Source of the DNA: Marchantia polymorpha subsp. ruderalis
Lineage: Eukaryota; Streptophyta; Marchantiopsida; Marchantiales; Marchantiaceae
Reading direction: 5' to 3'
DNA length: 64,000 nt
Assembly: GCA_037833965.1 (NCBI GenBank)
Contig: AP031352.1
Span: forward strand, 24,098,501-24,162,500
Position 1 is the stretch's first letter. Every line of letters starts with the position of its first letter. Positions 23,413 to 35,691 of the stretch are shown piece after piece. The notes below the pieces were generated by a model. That model was not told the DNA's origin and did not search any database. It was given only the letters and a program-made list of their open reading frames with translations. Position numbers and translations under genes: made by a program.

Positions 23413-23711
23413 TGTTACATTGTCCTGCACATAGGGATCATTGTATAATTGCAGTTTCACTCATGGGGTTGTAACTCTTTATTTTAAAAGTTACAAATGT
23501 TTACATAGAAATTATGATCATATTATTTTAAGTTAACGGTTAGTTATCACTGATTTTAGTCTAATTAGCCGTCACGTTACTATAGTGGTGAGGGAGGTCT
23601 TGACTAACGGCTCCCAATAATAGATATATATATATCTATGGGGGTTTCGTTTTTCTTCTAAAATTCTGCAAATAAATTTTATTCTTATTCCGCTTTTTAT
23701 ATCATCGTGCA
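23413..23711 (+). repeat. Copia-like LTR relic
   Basis: A TG...CA-bounded stretch ending TCATCGTGCA. Its composition is typical of Ty1/copia LTRs: an AT-rich TATATATAT core at about 23622-23638, then GGGGGTTTCG, a T-rich leader and ...AATAAATTTTATTCTTATTCC. It is followed directly by an initiator-Met-like primer site. The left end is uncertain; TGTTACA at 23413 or TGTAACT at 23470 are the candidates. No second LTR or pol was found, so this is a truncated 5' end. Confidence 0.55.
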
Positions 23712-23723
23712 TGGAATCGGAGG
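23712..23723 (+). other. Degraded primer-binding site
   Basis: TGGAATCGGAGG matches TGGTATCAGAGC at 9 of 12 positions and abuts the LTR end. It shares the TCGGAG variant with the gypsy primer site at 4108. Confidence 0.5.
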
Positions 23724-25271
23724 AAGGCAGAGGGTCGAGACAAATCCAATCGATTCGGTGCTAGTTACAAAACAAGAGCATGTCGCCCAGCCTCGAGATC
23801 CATGGTCCAATTTCTCGGTCAAAAGATGCATGATCGATCGTCAGACATAAACTTGAGCACTCGCAACATTGTAGTGAATGCATGACCATGATCTCGGAAG
23901 CTGATGTGTGCAACACCAACTCGGCCCCCCCCCCGTTGATGAGTGCAGAGTACGAGAGCCCCGAGGGTCACAATTGGGGGAATTTGAAGATTTGACCCAC
24001 AGTCCCCTATAAATTCCGGCCAATAGCAGCAGCCTCGGAGGCCCCCTTGTCCCAAAGCACTAGCACTTTGAACAATGACACAAGTTTATTATGTAGAGTG
24101 AATATAATTAGACTAAATTGAGTAATAACTAGCACCTCTCTATTTTAAGATACATATAGATATATATTACTTTTGCCAAACAATATATCATGTTAAATAA
24201 TCCATTATTTCATGGGTATTTTTTTGAAGTGAGAGTGGTTAATATCTCAATTAGCTTATATTGTAAATCAATAGTCTCACAGTTATACTTATCTCCCAAT
24301 TAGCTTTCATCGTAAAAAAAATCCATCATAAACATAATCAACTTAGCCTAAAAGTAATTAATATCCAAATTAGTTTTTAGATTTACTTTCACATTTATAC
24401 CGTAATCTTTCTCATGCAATTCATAGTTGTGCTTTCCGTCCATCACTAAATAGATGAGCACATATTCCCTTGTAAGAGATATCATTGATATATTATTATT
24501 GCTTTCAAAATGATGTATGCTCGTATTTACGAGTAGGTCAATTATATACAGAGAAGTGAATGTTAGGCTCTAGAGATTCTATGTCGAGAATTTTTAAAAA
24601 TTGTTCAACTTTATATGAGTACTTTGTTGTAACCATAAACTGGTGGAAATTGAGTCTTAATCAATGTAATTATTTGATGAGATCCCATCATAACACAAAT
24701 TACTTGTTGGTATCCATCAAGTTTCATTTTATCCTATGGTATCCCACCAACGAGACACGTTACTATGTTCTAGTATCAACCGACGGTGCAGACAATTCTG
24801 ACTTTTCCGTGCATGTCTCTGAAGGATGCATCATATCCTAGGTATGTGCATGAATAATTTACTTCCAAGCGTTGCTGAGTCCTTGCCAAAAAACTCATGT
24901 TTCTTTCGTCTCCACTTTGGCTCTCTCCATTTTGCTCCTTCCCGCCCCAGGCATAAATCCAAACCATCATTTCACCCGTCTACCATCAAATGAAACAACT
25001 TTTCGGTCCGCCTCAACCTTTGGCATACTTGAGACGAATTTGCAAAGGTAAGCCTGCCCCAATTCGGCAGTTGAGTTGATTACAATGCTCCCCAGATTGA
25101 TGCAGATTTGTACAATGATATGAAATCGGAAGAAAGAATGCATGGATCAGGAGTAGAGTTTGTTTGACTCTTGTTTCACAAGTAATGGTGATGTCTCCGA
25201 GGAATCTGATTGGAGATTTCAATTTCTCGTAAGATCAGGTACAAACTTTCAAAATCTATAAACCCTCACCC

Positions 25272-25303
25272 TCTTGTGCATATATTTCCATATATGCACA
25301 AGA
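25272..25303. repeat. Perfect 14-bp inverted repeat, 4-nt loop
   Basis: Arms 25272-25285 and 25290-25303 around TTCC. No flanking duplication is visible. Confidence 0.9.
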
Positions 25304-26040
25304 ACAATTTTTAAAACTTTGGCAACGGTTTGACGTTGATGGGATTAGTTAAAACAAAACTTGATGGGTACAAGTGAATAATTTATGTCACGATGAATAA
25401 ACATCAAATAATTTCCTCAAATAAATCAAATGATACATCTGATGAGACTCCGCTACAACTATGTAGTATACTTGGTCAAAGTGAACAATTTCACAATGAA
25501 AACAATTGCAACTTTTGTTCTCAGAATTGATCACAATAGCTTTTTGAGTAAATTCTGCAATGTGCCATATCTATCTCATCACAATAAAGATAACAATTAT
25601 GATGTATGAACAACTTCAAGAACATTTTTAGGTCCATTATCTTTCTAGTGATTTTATAAAAAAAAATTATGTGATCACATCAATTGCGAAAGAAAAAATT
25701 ATGTTCACAATTAATCAAGTGGTAAATGCCAATAGACTTTTTTTGATAAAAAAAATCTAGATTATTTAATATATATTAAAAAAATATATTTCCAAACTAG
25801 TTTTCTTTTACATTTTATTTCTAATTTATTAATCCACTTTCTCAATAACATCTTTATACATCAATTTGGAGTATGTAAAACTAAAGGTTGTGATTCAATA
25901 CTGTTTGAAATGCTGGTGGACATACATCAAACCTATATTGTTTTCATGATAGTAGCTTGTACATCTAACAAAATGATTTTCATAAGATTATTTCTCCAAT
26001 ATCAATCAGGTGACTATGTTCAAAACATATATATTAATTA

Positions 26041-26063
26041 TCACATACATTCAATGTATGTGA
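26041..26063. repeat. Perfect 10-bp inverted repeat, 3-nt loop
   Basis: TCACATACAT, loop TCA, ATGTATGTGA. Confidence 0.85.
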
Positions 26064-28499
26064 CATGACACTTTTGATAAATCTCATGTCTATTTCTTCA
26101 ACATATCTATTTACTTTTTTGAAAATGATACATAAATTGTGATCCTTACTAACCTCATTAAACATGAAGTAAAGTATTTGATCATCAAACCTTCATTTGT
26201 AGGTTTAAATCTCAAGATATCATGCTTTAGTATTTGATCTTTTTTAAAACTCTAGAGAGATATATAACATGTATTGATCATTATGTACAATAAAAATGAG
26301 TATAGATTTGAAACTTTTTGCTTTATGCTATTTAAATTGACTGATAATTTACTGATATATTAAAAATCCATGTATGATTTTTGAAATCATTATCCTTGAC
26401 TTCCTAAACATAAATGCTTGATGTATAGTTATTATATAATTAGAGCTTTGATTATTTCTTTATCATACTAGGGAGGAGGATAATGAATACTTTTAATCAC
26501 ATAATCAACATAAAATTCATTAAATGGGTGTTAAGAACATAATACAAACACATAGTTTTATCATCTTTTGTGGAGTATAGACATATAATTGATGGAAATA
26601 ACCATATATTTGAGCATTCTCTGCCAATCTTAATAATCTCTTACCTTATTACTAAGTAAGAAATTATTTTTTGACTTTTTGTGTGATGTGATTAGATGAT
26701 TACATCGTTTATAAATGATCATGTTTCATATGTTAGAGAAATAAAGTCGCACTCATGTCATGTGTTGTTGTTTTATATGTGATCAGTTTTATTTTTTGAT
26801 ATAAAATATGAATTTTCAACTTTTTTTTTATTTTAAAGTATATTAAATTAAAGACGTACATGAAAGTGTCAAAATTGTAAAAGCACTTAGGCCGTCACTG
26901 AAATAGGTGGTTCTCCATTGCATACTATGTACATTAAAACACCAAAACTTTTGCTTATTAAATCCTAAACTTTGTCAACAAAAAGCTTTCATGAGATTTA
27001 TTATATAGTGGCAGTTTAATTCAAGTGCTAAATGGGTTAAATTAACTTGGATTACTATATGGCATGAGTTAATTTTTTACATGAATCTTTTAAGAAACAT
27101 ACAATTTATCCTTTTTTTACTAATATTTATTGAATCGAAAATTTTGATAAAGGTTTGAAACTCAAAAAATTGTAAAAATAAAAATTGACTCAATTCATTC
27201 ACAACACACATAATCCAAAATAAATAAATAATTGTTTTTCTTTTAAGATTATGTTCACGTGAATATAAAAATGATCTACCAGAAGTATTCAAATCATGAA
27301 ATTTAAAGCTACAATAAACTTTTGTATATATGATAAAAAACCTTGACTAACTTATCAAAACTAAGATAACTAAAATATATCAAGTTTTGAATTAACTCCT
27401 AACAATCTTCTAGTGATTCATGTCTTCAAGATTGTAAGAGTTGAGGTTTGTATCTAAGAAATTAAAAGTTAAGTACAATCTTACATATATGCAAGTTGAT
27501 GAATGCAAATACAAAATGGTAAGATCAACTAAATATATCTTCACTAATGGAAATAATCTCATGTAAAATTGATTATTTAAAGAATCAGTTTTTGCCTAGT
27601 CCAGAGTTTTCAAATAAAGTTAAAGCGTGATATCTTCAAACTCTCATCATTATCAAATTTCAAAATTTCAAAATATTTGATAATTATTAACCTTGAGCTT
27701 GATTTTGATTATTAGTCATGAACATCACAACAAAACATGAAATAATTCACTTAATATGCTATTTCAAAGTTGTGTCTATTCCCTCTCTAGATCTTGAAAG
27801 CTAGATTTGATATGAAAGTGTGACACAATTGTATGGTGATTTCTTCGTATTTGGATGCCTAAATAGGATAATCTAAAAGAAATTGTGACTACTTAATTGA
27901 TTTTAAGTTTTGTGAAATTTGAAATAAAATAGGAAAAATGTTTGTTTAATTACAGATGGAGATTATTATTTCTCATTGTACAATGCTTTTCTTTTATTTC
28001 ACATTTGAGGCTTGAAATATTTAGCCCACAATTTGTAACTGATACAGAAATGTATTGTAGAGTAAAAAAGTTATACAATATGGAACATGTGAGTTAGATG
28101 AAGTTTTTTTTTTAGTGCAAATTTTGGGTCTATCAGATTTTAACTTAAAATTAATAAATTATCTTTTAAAGCTGGAATTTACTTAAGATCACATATTGAC
28201 AACGTGGTGAACAGAAAACATCAGTTCGGACCTTGTTGATATGCTCAACAACTCACTGAGATTTGATTGAAGACTCAACAACCAAAGTTGAGTGAATATT
28301 CAAGTCAATTCAAGAATAAAATCGATATTTACTCAGTAAGTACGGACTCCTCTATGAGATATGACTGTAGATTTTATGATCAAAGCTGACACAGGTATAA
28401 TTCCTGCAACGAGAACCATTCTTGAAGAGTTGACTGACGATTGAACAAGAATCACTTTATTGTGAAACGAAGGTAAAGAAGATACCAACTAATGGATGG

Positions 28500-28531
28500 T
28501 AGGATGCTTGTTGTAATCAACAAACATCCTA
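28500..28531. repeat. 14-bp inverted repeat, 4-nt loop, one mismatch
   Basis: Arms 28500-28513 and 28518-28531 around TAAT; one C/T difference, still a G-T pair. Confidence 0.85.
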
Positions 28532-28670
28532 TATATGACACCAAAAGACAATAGGGAAGGTTGGGATCTGGTCACGACACCAGCTAACAATGGTCGGTTG
28601 GACGGTGAATTTTGCCCATACTAAACCTACTAAAGATTTGACATGACAACTCTTTTAAGCATGAGCTGCA

Positions 28671-28700
28671 GGTGTGAGATCTGACTGAAGATCTCACACC
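28671..28700. repeat. Perfect 12-bp inverted repeat, 6-nt loop
   Basis: GGTGTGAGATCT, loop GACTGA, AGATCTCACACC. Confidence 0.9.
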
Positions 28701-29207
28701 CAAAACTGACCATTTTTCTTTTCCACGAGGAGAATCATTCTGATGCAAGATGTGACCACCGTTGAAGAGAACGGACAGAATACTTTGCGACCAAACCTGA
28801 CATCTTACCATCTTCTCCACGACTGTCATTCTTCAAGCAAGCAAGGCACGAACTGAATATTGAACACGGGATTTCAATGAAGAATGAATTTAATGCGAGT
28901 ACCGACTGATGGACGACAAACTCGCAAGGAGAACTATTTTTTCAAGAAGCGATTGAGGATTGAACACGAGAATCCAATGAGGAAGGATATCAGAAAATGA
29001 GTACCTACTGATGGATGACGTGATTGTAAATTTATGTAGATGTCTAACAGTCGCACCCTAAGAGATGATAGAAGAATGTGAATCCATCCAATGATGGCTC
29101 CAATGTCAGTCAGTACCTACTCATGGACGGTGACAATTCTAACGTGGTTGAACCCATCACTCTACATTTTTTACAAATGCAAGGACTAGAACTTGCACTT
29201 AAACATT

Positions 29208-29603
29208 TTACAATGTCAAATCATCGAAACATGACATGGAACTAATCGGAACTATTCTAAGTACAAGCTTTTTGGGGTGGGAATGAATCTGGAAGAGTGA
29301 TATCAGAAAATATTCATAAGCTTTTGGATTGATATATAACCTTACCATCACGAAACGAGTAACTTTTCCAGATGGCGGTCTCAAACATGCAAGTGTCTTC
29401 ACAAATTGGATTGGTGTGAGCTGACCACGTAAAGACCAGCCGCATATAGCTCCTTTGACATGCTTAATCCATCTGAGGTGTGAGTCAGAATTGCGACAAG
29501 ACAACGATAACTGATCGATGATTGAATCAAAAGCGTCAATCTTTGCGAAGAAGTGATCATGCGTATGAGGCAACATGCCAAATGTGACTAATTTCTTCAC
29601 CAT
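29208..29603 (-). CDS. Hypothetical open frame, 131 codons
   Basis: The first ATG is at 29603; the frame is open without ATG a few codons further upstream. The product has a mixed, protein-like composition (KKLVTFGMLPHTHDHFFAK) but no domain I can name. It ends next to the AT-rich block. It could be an exon, a relic or a chance frame. Confidence 0.2.
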   Translation of the reverse strand: MVKKLVTFGMLPHTHDHFFAKIDAFDSIIDQLSLSCRNSDSHLRWIKHVKGAICGWSLRGQLTPIQFVKTLACLRPPSGKVTRFVMVRLYINPKAYEYFLISLFQIHSHPKKLVLRIVPISSMSCFDDLTL

Positions 29604-29612
29604 TTCGGACAC

Positions 29613-32053
29613 ACGTAAATACTTATTACTGTACCTGCCTTAAAACTTTAACAGATAAACCTGTGTAGCGATTTTTCTTTCTGGCTTTCTCACACTTTTA
29701 TGTAACATTGTATCTTTGTTTTCATTCACACTTTTTAAGATAGAGGTGACGCTCTTCGACGAACACATTATCTTAAGAAAACAACGGCAGAAATTGTGTC
29801 AACTGACGTTGCCTCTTCATGAGGAAGTCGATGAGGGTGTTCTCTTGTCTGAGGAAAAATTTGCCTGAGACTAGAGATTCGCTAATCATCATAAGTTCAG
29901 ATCCCACCTCTGTTATCAGTTATTGTTGACAGTTCTATGACAAATCTTGGCGATCGAGCTCCTGGAAAAAGCATACCTCGGGAATGTAAATGTAATTGAA
30001 AGTTCTATCCAAATAGAAAGAGATTAATTTGAATGAAACTAGACGAGAATAGATTTGCCTCACCATACATCCATTTATTTTTACTCAATTATAATAATTA
30101 TTTTCACATCGTTTGGGAATCAGGTTTTTACATGTAATGGTATATTATTTAATAATATATGTTCAGATAATAAGATGATGGAAGATTTTGTAGTTGTGCT
30201 TACAGATAAATCTATACTTGAAATCCGAACGTTGTTATTGATTGCGACGGATAATAAAAACTGGAATTTATCCTAGTCAAAGGCAGGTAGCTCGAGTGAC
30301 GAAACTGCAATCAGCCTTGATCCGTGGTAGTAGTGTCTCATTCGTAAATCATGTATATTTTCTCTAATCTATATATAATATAGACTCAATTCATTTCCTC
30401 ATGTTGTGAGCTGTTCACAGAATATGGAAGCCTTGAGAATTACATGACATGATGCTTGCGTCGTGCTCACATGTGAAAGCTTGACATTCCAAACCCACGT
30501 GGGTTGTCGTAGGGATACAATAGGTATGAATCCATGTCCATTTTTTGAGGCGGTACAGTTCTAAAGCTGCGATGACAAGCCAAACGAACAACAGACGCAA
30601 AGAGAAAGGTAATGACAAAGGGAGCGAAAAGGAAACAAGACGAGTCAACTGGAATGCGAAGAAGAAACGAAGGAAATCACGTAAGTGAATCACAAGGAAA
30701 GATCAATTCCTCTTTTACATTCATCGCTAATTTCACGTCATTACGCAGTCGAGTGAACGTAGCCAAAATCAAGTGACTGACGTAAACGGCTGCGGCTGGT
30801 GTAGTGACCGATGTGTCGGGCTTCGCGATTCAAAAGGACCTGACCGGAACGAGGCCATGAACGACCGGCAAAGGGACGATGGGCTCAGGGTCTAACTTGT
30901 CCCGTGTGGGAAGACCAGCAGAAGAACAAGTTGCGTGTGCGAGAACGGCAATTTCGAAGCTTCGTCCGGCAATTGAGGAAGTTTCCTGGTCTCGGAGGAG
31001 GAGGAGCGGGCTAAGCAACATCAACATAATTGTGAATCTCTCGCACTACTGTCCTCTCGAGAAGACCTCGCGCTCTGCGGACTCGCTCCTACTCCGCACA
31101 TCGTGTCAGGAATTTGGGTCATCGACGAATGGCACATGTTCGGTTTCACGTACGGAGGACATCCGACGGCTGACTCGGTGCATTATCATGTGCTGACGTA
31201 AAGTTCCAGTAGCAGCTGAAGTCTAGATAGATTCACGCGACACACACTGGCTTTGCATTCATGCAAACTGGGCAGCCCAATGAAACGGTGCGGCATTCCC
31301 CTTTCCGTCATTTATAGCAACTGCCCGAGTCGAGGCAGTTTCTTGTTATGGAAGTCAGACTTTAGCGGCACCCTGCTTCGACTCTCCGCAACCTTCCCTC
31401 CTTCCATCCTTCCTTCCCTACTCACTCACGGGGCTCGCCTTATCCAGTCGCATCGGGCCGCTGCCGCTCCGCCAAATTAGCCGATCCCCCAACGCCGATC
31501 GTCCGCTCAGGCCGACATCCGAAGAGACAAGGGGCCATGTCACCCATGTGTGCGGTGACAGACAAGCGACGAGCGGGGAACATGAGGCGGAGCAAAGGAG
31601 GGCGACGGACTGCGGATGGATGGATGGATGGGGACTGGGCGATGCATGCTACGTTATTGACCGTTTGGATTCCTTCCGCAGGACCCTTGTCTTCGCAGGA
31701 CTCGCAGGGGCCGTACGTCCTCCTCGCTGTCCGTAAAGAGTAAGTTCATTGACTTTTCTTTACTGGGCGTCGCAGGACGGACGACGTAGATCTCCGGCCT
31801 CTCCATCCATCCAGTGCTGCACAGACCCCGGAGGAAGTAGCTCCCCCAAAGCGAAGCGAAACGGCCCAACGGCGACCGGCGATGTGACGTGAGGATTCGG
31901 GCACGAGCTTTTGCCAGCGATCTGCTCGTGCAGCGCGAATTCCTGGGCAACAAGGCTAGAGAGGATGCACTTTCCGTCTACGGGAGAAAATTACTTGATG
32001 GACTGCTGGCCCGCATGGATTTCACCCCGACGGCCTCAAGCGCACCGTCACCC
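29613..32053. other. Intergenic, becoming GC-rich after 30.7 kb
   Basis: About 30.7-32.0 kb is GC-rich with several overlapping frames on both strands, the pattern of high GC rather than of a gene. A (GGAT)n run lies at about 31613-31630. It might contain the promoter or first exon of an unrecognised gene; nothing supports one specifically. Confidence 0.45.
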
Positions 32054-32174
32054 ATGTTCCAATACATACACGAGTTCCTGTAACCAGATAGTGTGCAGAC
32101 TATAGTGTGGAAGGGGGACTGCCAATATCGGGCCAAAGTATTCGGCTTTGAGGCTGAAATGTTCCCGTGAGAAC
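32054..32174 (+). repeat. Degenerate dispersed repeat, copy A
   Basis: Shares ordered blocks with 37811-37977: ATGTTCCAATAC, TGTAAYCWGATARTSTGCAG, CTATAGTRTGG, GGCCAAAGTA and a GRCTGAARTRTT tail. Differences are mostly transitions, plus indels. Same orientation as copy B. Confidence 0.7.
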
Positions 32175-33768
32175 ACTTTTGCCCAACTTGAAAACTCAGT
32201 CCGCTAGGAGGCTGGCTTAGCTAGAATGAATACCTTGCATTGCGTGGAAATTGATTAACTTTGGGTCAGTTATAAGAGAGGGCAATCAATCACGCCAAAA
32301 GGTCACAGTGCTTAGAATCCCTGCGTGAAAGGAGCGGAGAACTCTCCTCAGGTGCAGCTAAACCCGTCACAACCAAGATCGTGATTCCTCAGCCTCCTTG
32401 CTGAATTGAACTCTGATCGCATTCAATTGACTGAAACTGACCAATAAGATAACAAAAACTTGTATTGGGACATGCGTGACGGTGTACTACAATGCCGTCG
32501 AGGTCCCATCAAGTAATTTTGTGAAATGGAGAGTGATAGATGGGGAGTAGTAGGAGGAGCTGGACATTGGGAACTGTGGATAAACTGTCTGGCAATGGCT
32601 ACTCTCGCACCATGTGCGAGGGACGTCGAGACACAACAGGAACCCGGGGATTGAAGACGCCAGCGTGGAGGTGCACAGTCATCAGACTTCCTCGCTGTTG
32701 TTCGAGCATGTGGCAAGACTGTCCCGGGGACTGGAGGCCAATCATGACACGCAGTAAAACCGACATGATTAGAAGATGCCTCACTGGTTCCCAGGACTCC
32801 CAGAGATGGGAGTCTGCCCTCTGCCGGCAATGACTCTCCACAAGCTGGTCCTCTGGCGCTTCCCTCCAGTAAGGAGCCTTCATCGAGTCACCCGACTCAC
32901 CACGCTGGTACATTCGGCAATTTCTCCTTTGCTGCGGGGTAGTTGTGAGTCGTCACCATGGCCCGCTGTCGGACGCGACGCAGGAGCTCTGGGACTTCTC
33001 GAGAGGGATCCATCGTTTTGTGGCATGAAGGTGAAATGATTTTAGGAAGGCGGACTTCCACAACACCACTGTCACGCCCGTACTCGGTACTCTGGGCATT
33101 CATCGCTCTGGTGCAGGGTTCCTGCGTTGTTGTGCGGATGGATGGGCAAATCTTCAAAGGTGCCAGTCGGGAGATTTTCCTCGCTTTGAGTTGAGAAAAG
33201 TCTAGACAGCCGTGGATAAAAATGTCTGCCCCGCGGCTGCTAGGCTGCTGCTGGCGGGTGCGGACATCAAGAGGTTAGGATGCGGATGGAATGATTCCGG
33301 CAGACAAGAAAGAAGAGAGACCGATATGATCGAGCATTTTCCGATGCCAAAGAGCTGCACAGGCGATCCTTTGGGTCGTGAACGCGACGAGAACACTGAG
33401 AACGGCATAATTTGATACTCTCGATTCAAATTAAGAATGTGTATGTAAACATGATCCAAACTTGGAATTGGGACAAAAGTTGCAAATCACTTGAGCGGGG
33501 CACGGCACTAGGCGAGCAGGCGACTACTAACTAGCCATAGGACAACTATCCTCCGGACGTGCACTACCATAACCGATTTCACGATTTGAAGCTAATGGTA
33601 ACCAGCATAGCAGCCTAGCACCGCTATAAGACGGCGATTCGGTGCGTACGATCGTGTGTGTGCTCATTGGAGTCTTTCAACCTTCGGTTCAGACTCGAAT
33701 ATAGTACAGAGAGATTCACTTATTCATGAATGACATCTAAAGTGAGCAGGATTGAAGATGGACAGCGG
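32175..33768. other. Intergenic, GC-moderate, no recognisable gene
   Basis: Overlapping open frames of 60-135 codons occur on both strands between 32420 and 33460, none with an identifiable domain. Confidence 0.45.
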
Positions 33769-33803
33769 GAATGGATGTGGTGAACACTTCACCACATCCA
33801 TTC
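33769..33803. repeat. Perfect 16-bp inverted repeat, 3-nt loop
   Basis: Arms 33769-33784 and 33788-33803 around CAC. It lies about 300 bp beyond the KCS-1 stop codon on its transcribed side, so it could be within or just past the 3' untranslated region and form an RNA stem. Confidence 0.92.
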
Positions 33804-34101
33804 TCTCGTGTCCAGTATGAAATAAGATACGCGGCTGTGCGTCGCGTTGTAGATGGATGTACGAAGCTCACACTGCTTTCCCCTTCCTCCACGCCCGAGG
33901 CATGTCATCGCAATACAGCATTTGACGAGGAAATCCTCGGAGGATTCCGTAAACATCCAAGAACAGAGTGTCACCTAATTCAGAGTATCGGATTCCCTGC
34001 GCGGGCCGCCGTGTACGATTCAGAGAAATCGATTCGGTGATGTATGAAATGACGACGATGGCGATGACGACGAAGCCAAGACTCGGTTCTTGCTCTGAAT
34101 C

Positions 34102-35691
34102 TCAGAATTGAGGAAGTTTGACAGGAAATCTGTCGATCACATCGGACCATGCATTGTTGACGGGTGGTTTGACAGTTCTGAGAGCCCTCCACACAGCGCT
34201 GTTACACTTAAACCCTGACCCGAAGGCAATCTGCCAGAGCCGGTCCCCACGCTTCACTCTGCCCTGAGCCTCCGTGTAGGCCAGCTCGTACCACAGAGAG
34301 CTGCTGGACGTGTTTCCGAACCTGTAGAGAGTCATTCGGGAGGGCTCCATGTGCCACTCTGTGAGATCCAGGTTCTTCTCCAGCTCATCCAGCACCGCTC
34401 GGCCCCCGGCATGTATGCAGAAGTGCTCGAATGCCAGCTTGAAATCAGGAATGTAAGGTTTCATCTTCATATTGAGGAACTTCCTGGCTACCAGAGATGC
34501 GAAAAACAGAATCTGCTCCGACAGTGGAAGCACCAGAGGCCCGAGAGTGGTGATGTTGGCTTTCAGCGCGTTTCCGGCCACAGCCATGAGCTCCCGGGAC
34601 AGAGACACGCCGAGGCTGCCGGTCGAATCCTCCTCCTGGTACACGCAGCGGAAGCACTTGTCATCGGCGCCCTTGTGGGTGCGCACGGTGTGCAGGAGCT
34701 CATATTTGGCCCTGCGCCTCTCGCGCCTCTTGTTCGAGAGCAGCACTGCGGCTCCCCCCATTCGGAAAATGCAGTTGGACATGAGCTTGCTGCGATCGTC
34801 GCCGAAGTACCAATTGAGGGTGATGTTCTCCGTGCTCACGACGACGGCGTAGGTGTTGCCATGGACCTGCAGAAGGTCCCGGGCCAGGTCGATCGATATC
34901 AAGCCCGCGCTGCACCCCATTCCGCCCAGGTTCAAAGACTTGATGTTCCCGCGCATGTGGTAGTGATTGACGATCATCGCCGACATCGACGGGGTCGGAT
35001 TGAACAAGCTGCAGTTGACGACCAGAACTCCAATCTCCTTGGGCTTCACACCGGTTTGCTCGAAGAGCTCATCCAGAGCTCCGAACATGACCATCGCCGC
35101 CTCCTCGCGAGCCTCGCGCATGCAGGGATTGGGCGGCGAGGCCAGGATGGCCGGTGGTAGGTAAGTCTCGTCACCTAAACCCGAGCGCTGCGTAATCTTC
35201 GTCTGGAAGTCCATGCTGGAAGACGAGAAGAGGCCCGTGCGTCTCGACATGTCCAGAAAGAAGTCCTTGCTCACTTTCAGCCTCTCGTCCGGGCGGTAAC
35301 AGGCGAACTCCACCAGATACACGGGCCGCGGACGAGACATGAAGTAGAGGGTGGCCCCGGCCACGAGCGCGCTCGAGCAGGCCATAATGCTCACCAGATT
35401 GAGATGCAAGTGCGTCCAGAGCTCGCGGTAGATCCTCTCGTGGCCCAATCGACCTATTTCCGCGGCCACCAGGAAAAATGCGGGCAGCGTGAGCAGGAAC
35501 ATGGCATGCGTGATCAGGTAGTGGTACCCCAGCTTCACGTACTTCATGTTCACCGACTGCAGAAAATCCGGGAGCCGCTGTCGGATTCCAATTGCCACGG
35601 TGGGGCACGGCACCTTGCCATCGTCCCCAGCCGAGAGCAGCTCCTGTTTCACGTCCTCGCCTCCGTCCCGATTCTGAGCTCGAGAATCCAT
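34102..35691 (-). CDS. 3-ketoacyl-CoA synthase (KCS-1), intronless, 529 aa
   Basis: Condenses malonyl-CoA with a long-chain acyl-CoA, the rate-limiting and chain-length-setting step of the ER fatty-acid elongase, where it works with ketoacyl reductase, dehydratase and enoyl reductase. The start is the ATG at 35691; the frame is open 13 codons further but has no ATG there. Two hydrophobic segments lie at about residues 57-78 and 96-117. The FAE1/CUT1-type condensing domain follows, then the ACP-synthase-III-like C-terminus. The catalytic triad is Cys260 (GMGCSAG), His427 (FCIHAGG) and Asn460 ([14 protein letters not shown]). Length is normal to slightly long for the family. Third codon positions are markedly GC-rich compared with KCS-2. 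Ends TGA at 34102-34104. Likely products: very-long-chain acyl-CoAs for wax or sphingolipid. The specific KCS subfamily cannot be fixed by eye. Confidence 0.97.
   Translation of the reverse strand: MDSRAQNRDGGEDVKQELLSAGDDGKVPCPTVAIGIRQRLPDFLQSVNMKYVKLGYHYLITHAMFLLTLPAFFLVAAEIGRLGHERIYRELWTHLHLNLVSIMACSSALVAGATLYFMSRPRPVYLVEFACYRPDERLKVSKDFFLDMSRRTGLFSSSSMDFQTKITQRSGLGDETYLPPAILASPPNPCMREAREEAAMVMFGALDELFEQTGVKPKEIGVLVVNCSLFNPTPSMSAMIVNHYHMRGNIKSLNLGGMGCSAGLISIDLARDLLQVHGNTYAVVVSTENITLNWYFGDDRSKLMSNCIFRMGGAAVLLSNKRRERRRAKYELLHTVRTHKGADDKCFRCVYQEEDSTGSLGVSLSRELMAVAGNALKANITTLGPLVLPLSEQILFFASLVARKFLNMKMKPYIPDFKLAFEHFCIHAGGRAVLDELEKNLDLTEWHMEPSRMTLYRFGNTSSSSLWYELAYTEAQGRVKRGDRLWQIAFGSGFKCNSAVWRALRTVKPPVNNAWSDVIDRFPVKLPQF

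Larger units (their letters stand above)
23724..28199. other. Mostly AT-rich intergenic DNA
   Basis: The first 350 bp may be internal sequence of the copia relic and includes an 11-base C run near 23926. From 24060 on the DNA is very AT-rich with stops in every frame. Apart from short hairpins at 25272 and 26041, I see nothing in it. Confidence 0.6.
28200..29150 (+). repeat. Degenerate tandem-like repeat array with hairpins
   Basis: Related blocks recur, of the form 'GATTGAACA-GA-T--CAATGA' followed by 'GAGTACC-ACTGATGGA-GA'. The clearest are near 28440-28500, 28855-28920, 28965-29025 and 29065-29135, giving an irregular 60-120 bp spacing. Two hairpins lie within it. The array is very degenerate and alignment by eye is approximate. 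It could be an old minisatellite or the decayed end of a transposon. Confidence 0.45.

Noticed and set aside
23926-23936. C-run as a functional element
   Set aside because: A single homopolymer with no supporting context; could even be a sequencing artefact.
28200-29150. Repeat array as a CRISPR-like array
   Set aside because: Units are degenerate and irregularly spaced, and the window is eukaryotic.
32423-32830. 135-codon minus-strand frame in a GC-rich patch
   Set aside because: Overlaps equally long frames on both strands and has no domain.
34351-35160. 269-codon plus-strand open frame
   Set aside because: Antisense shadow of KCS-1, produced by its GC-rich third positions.
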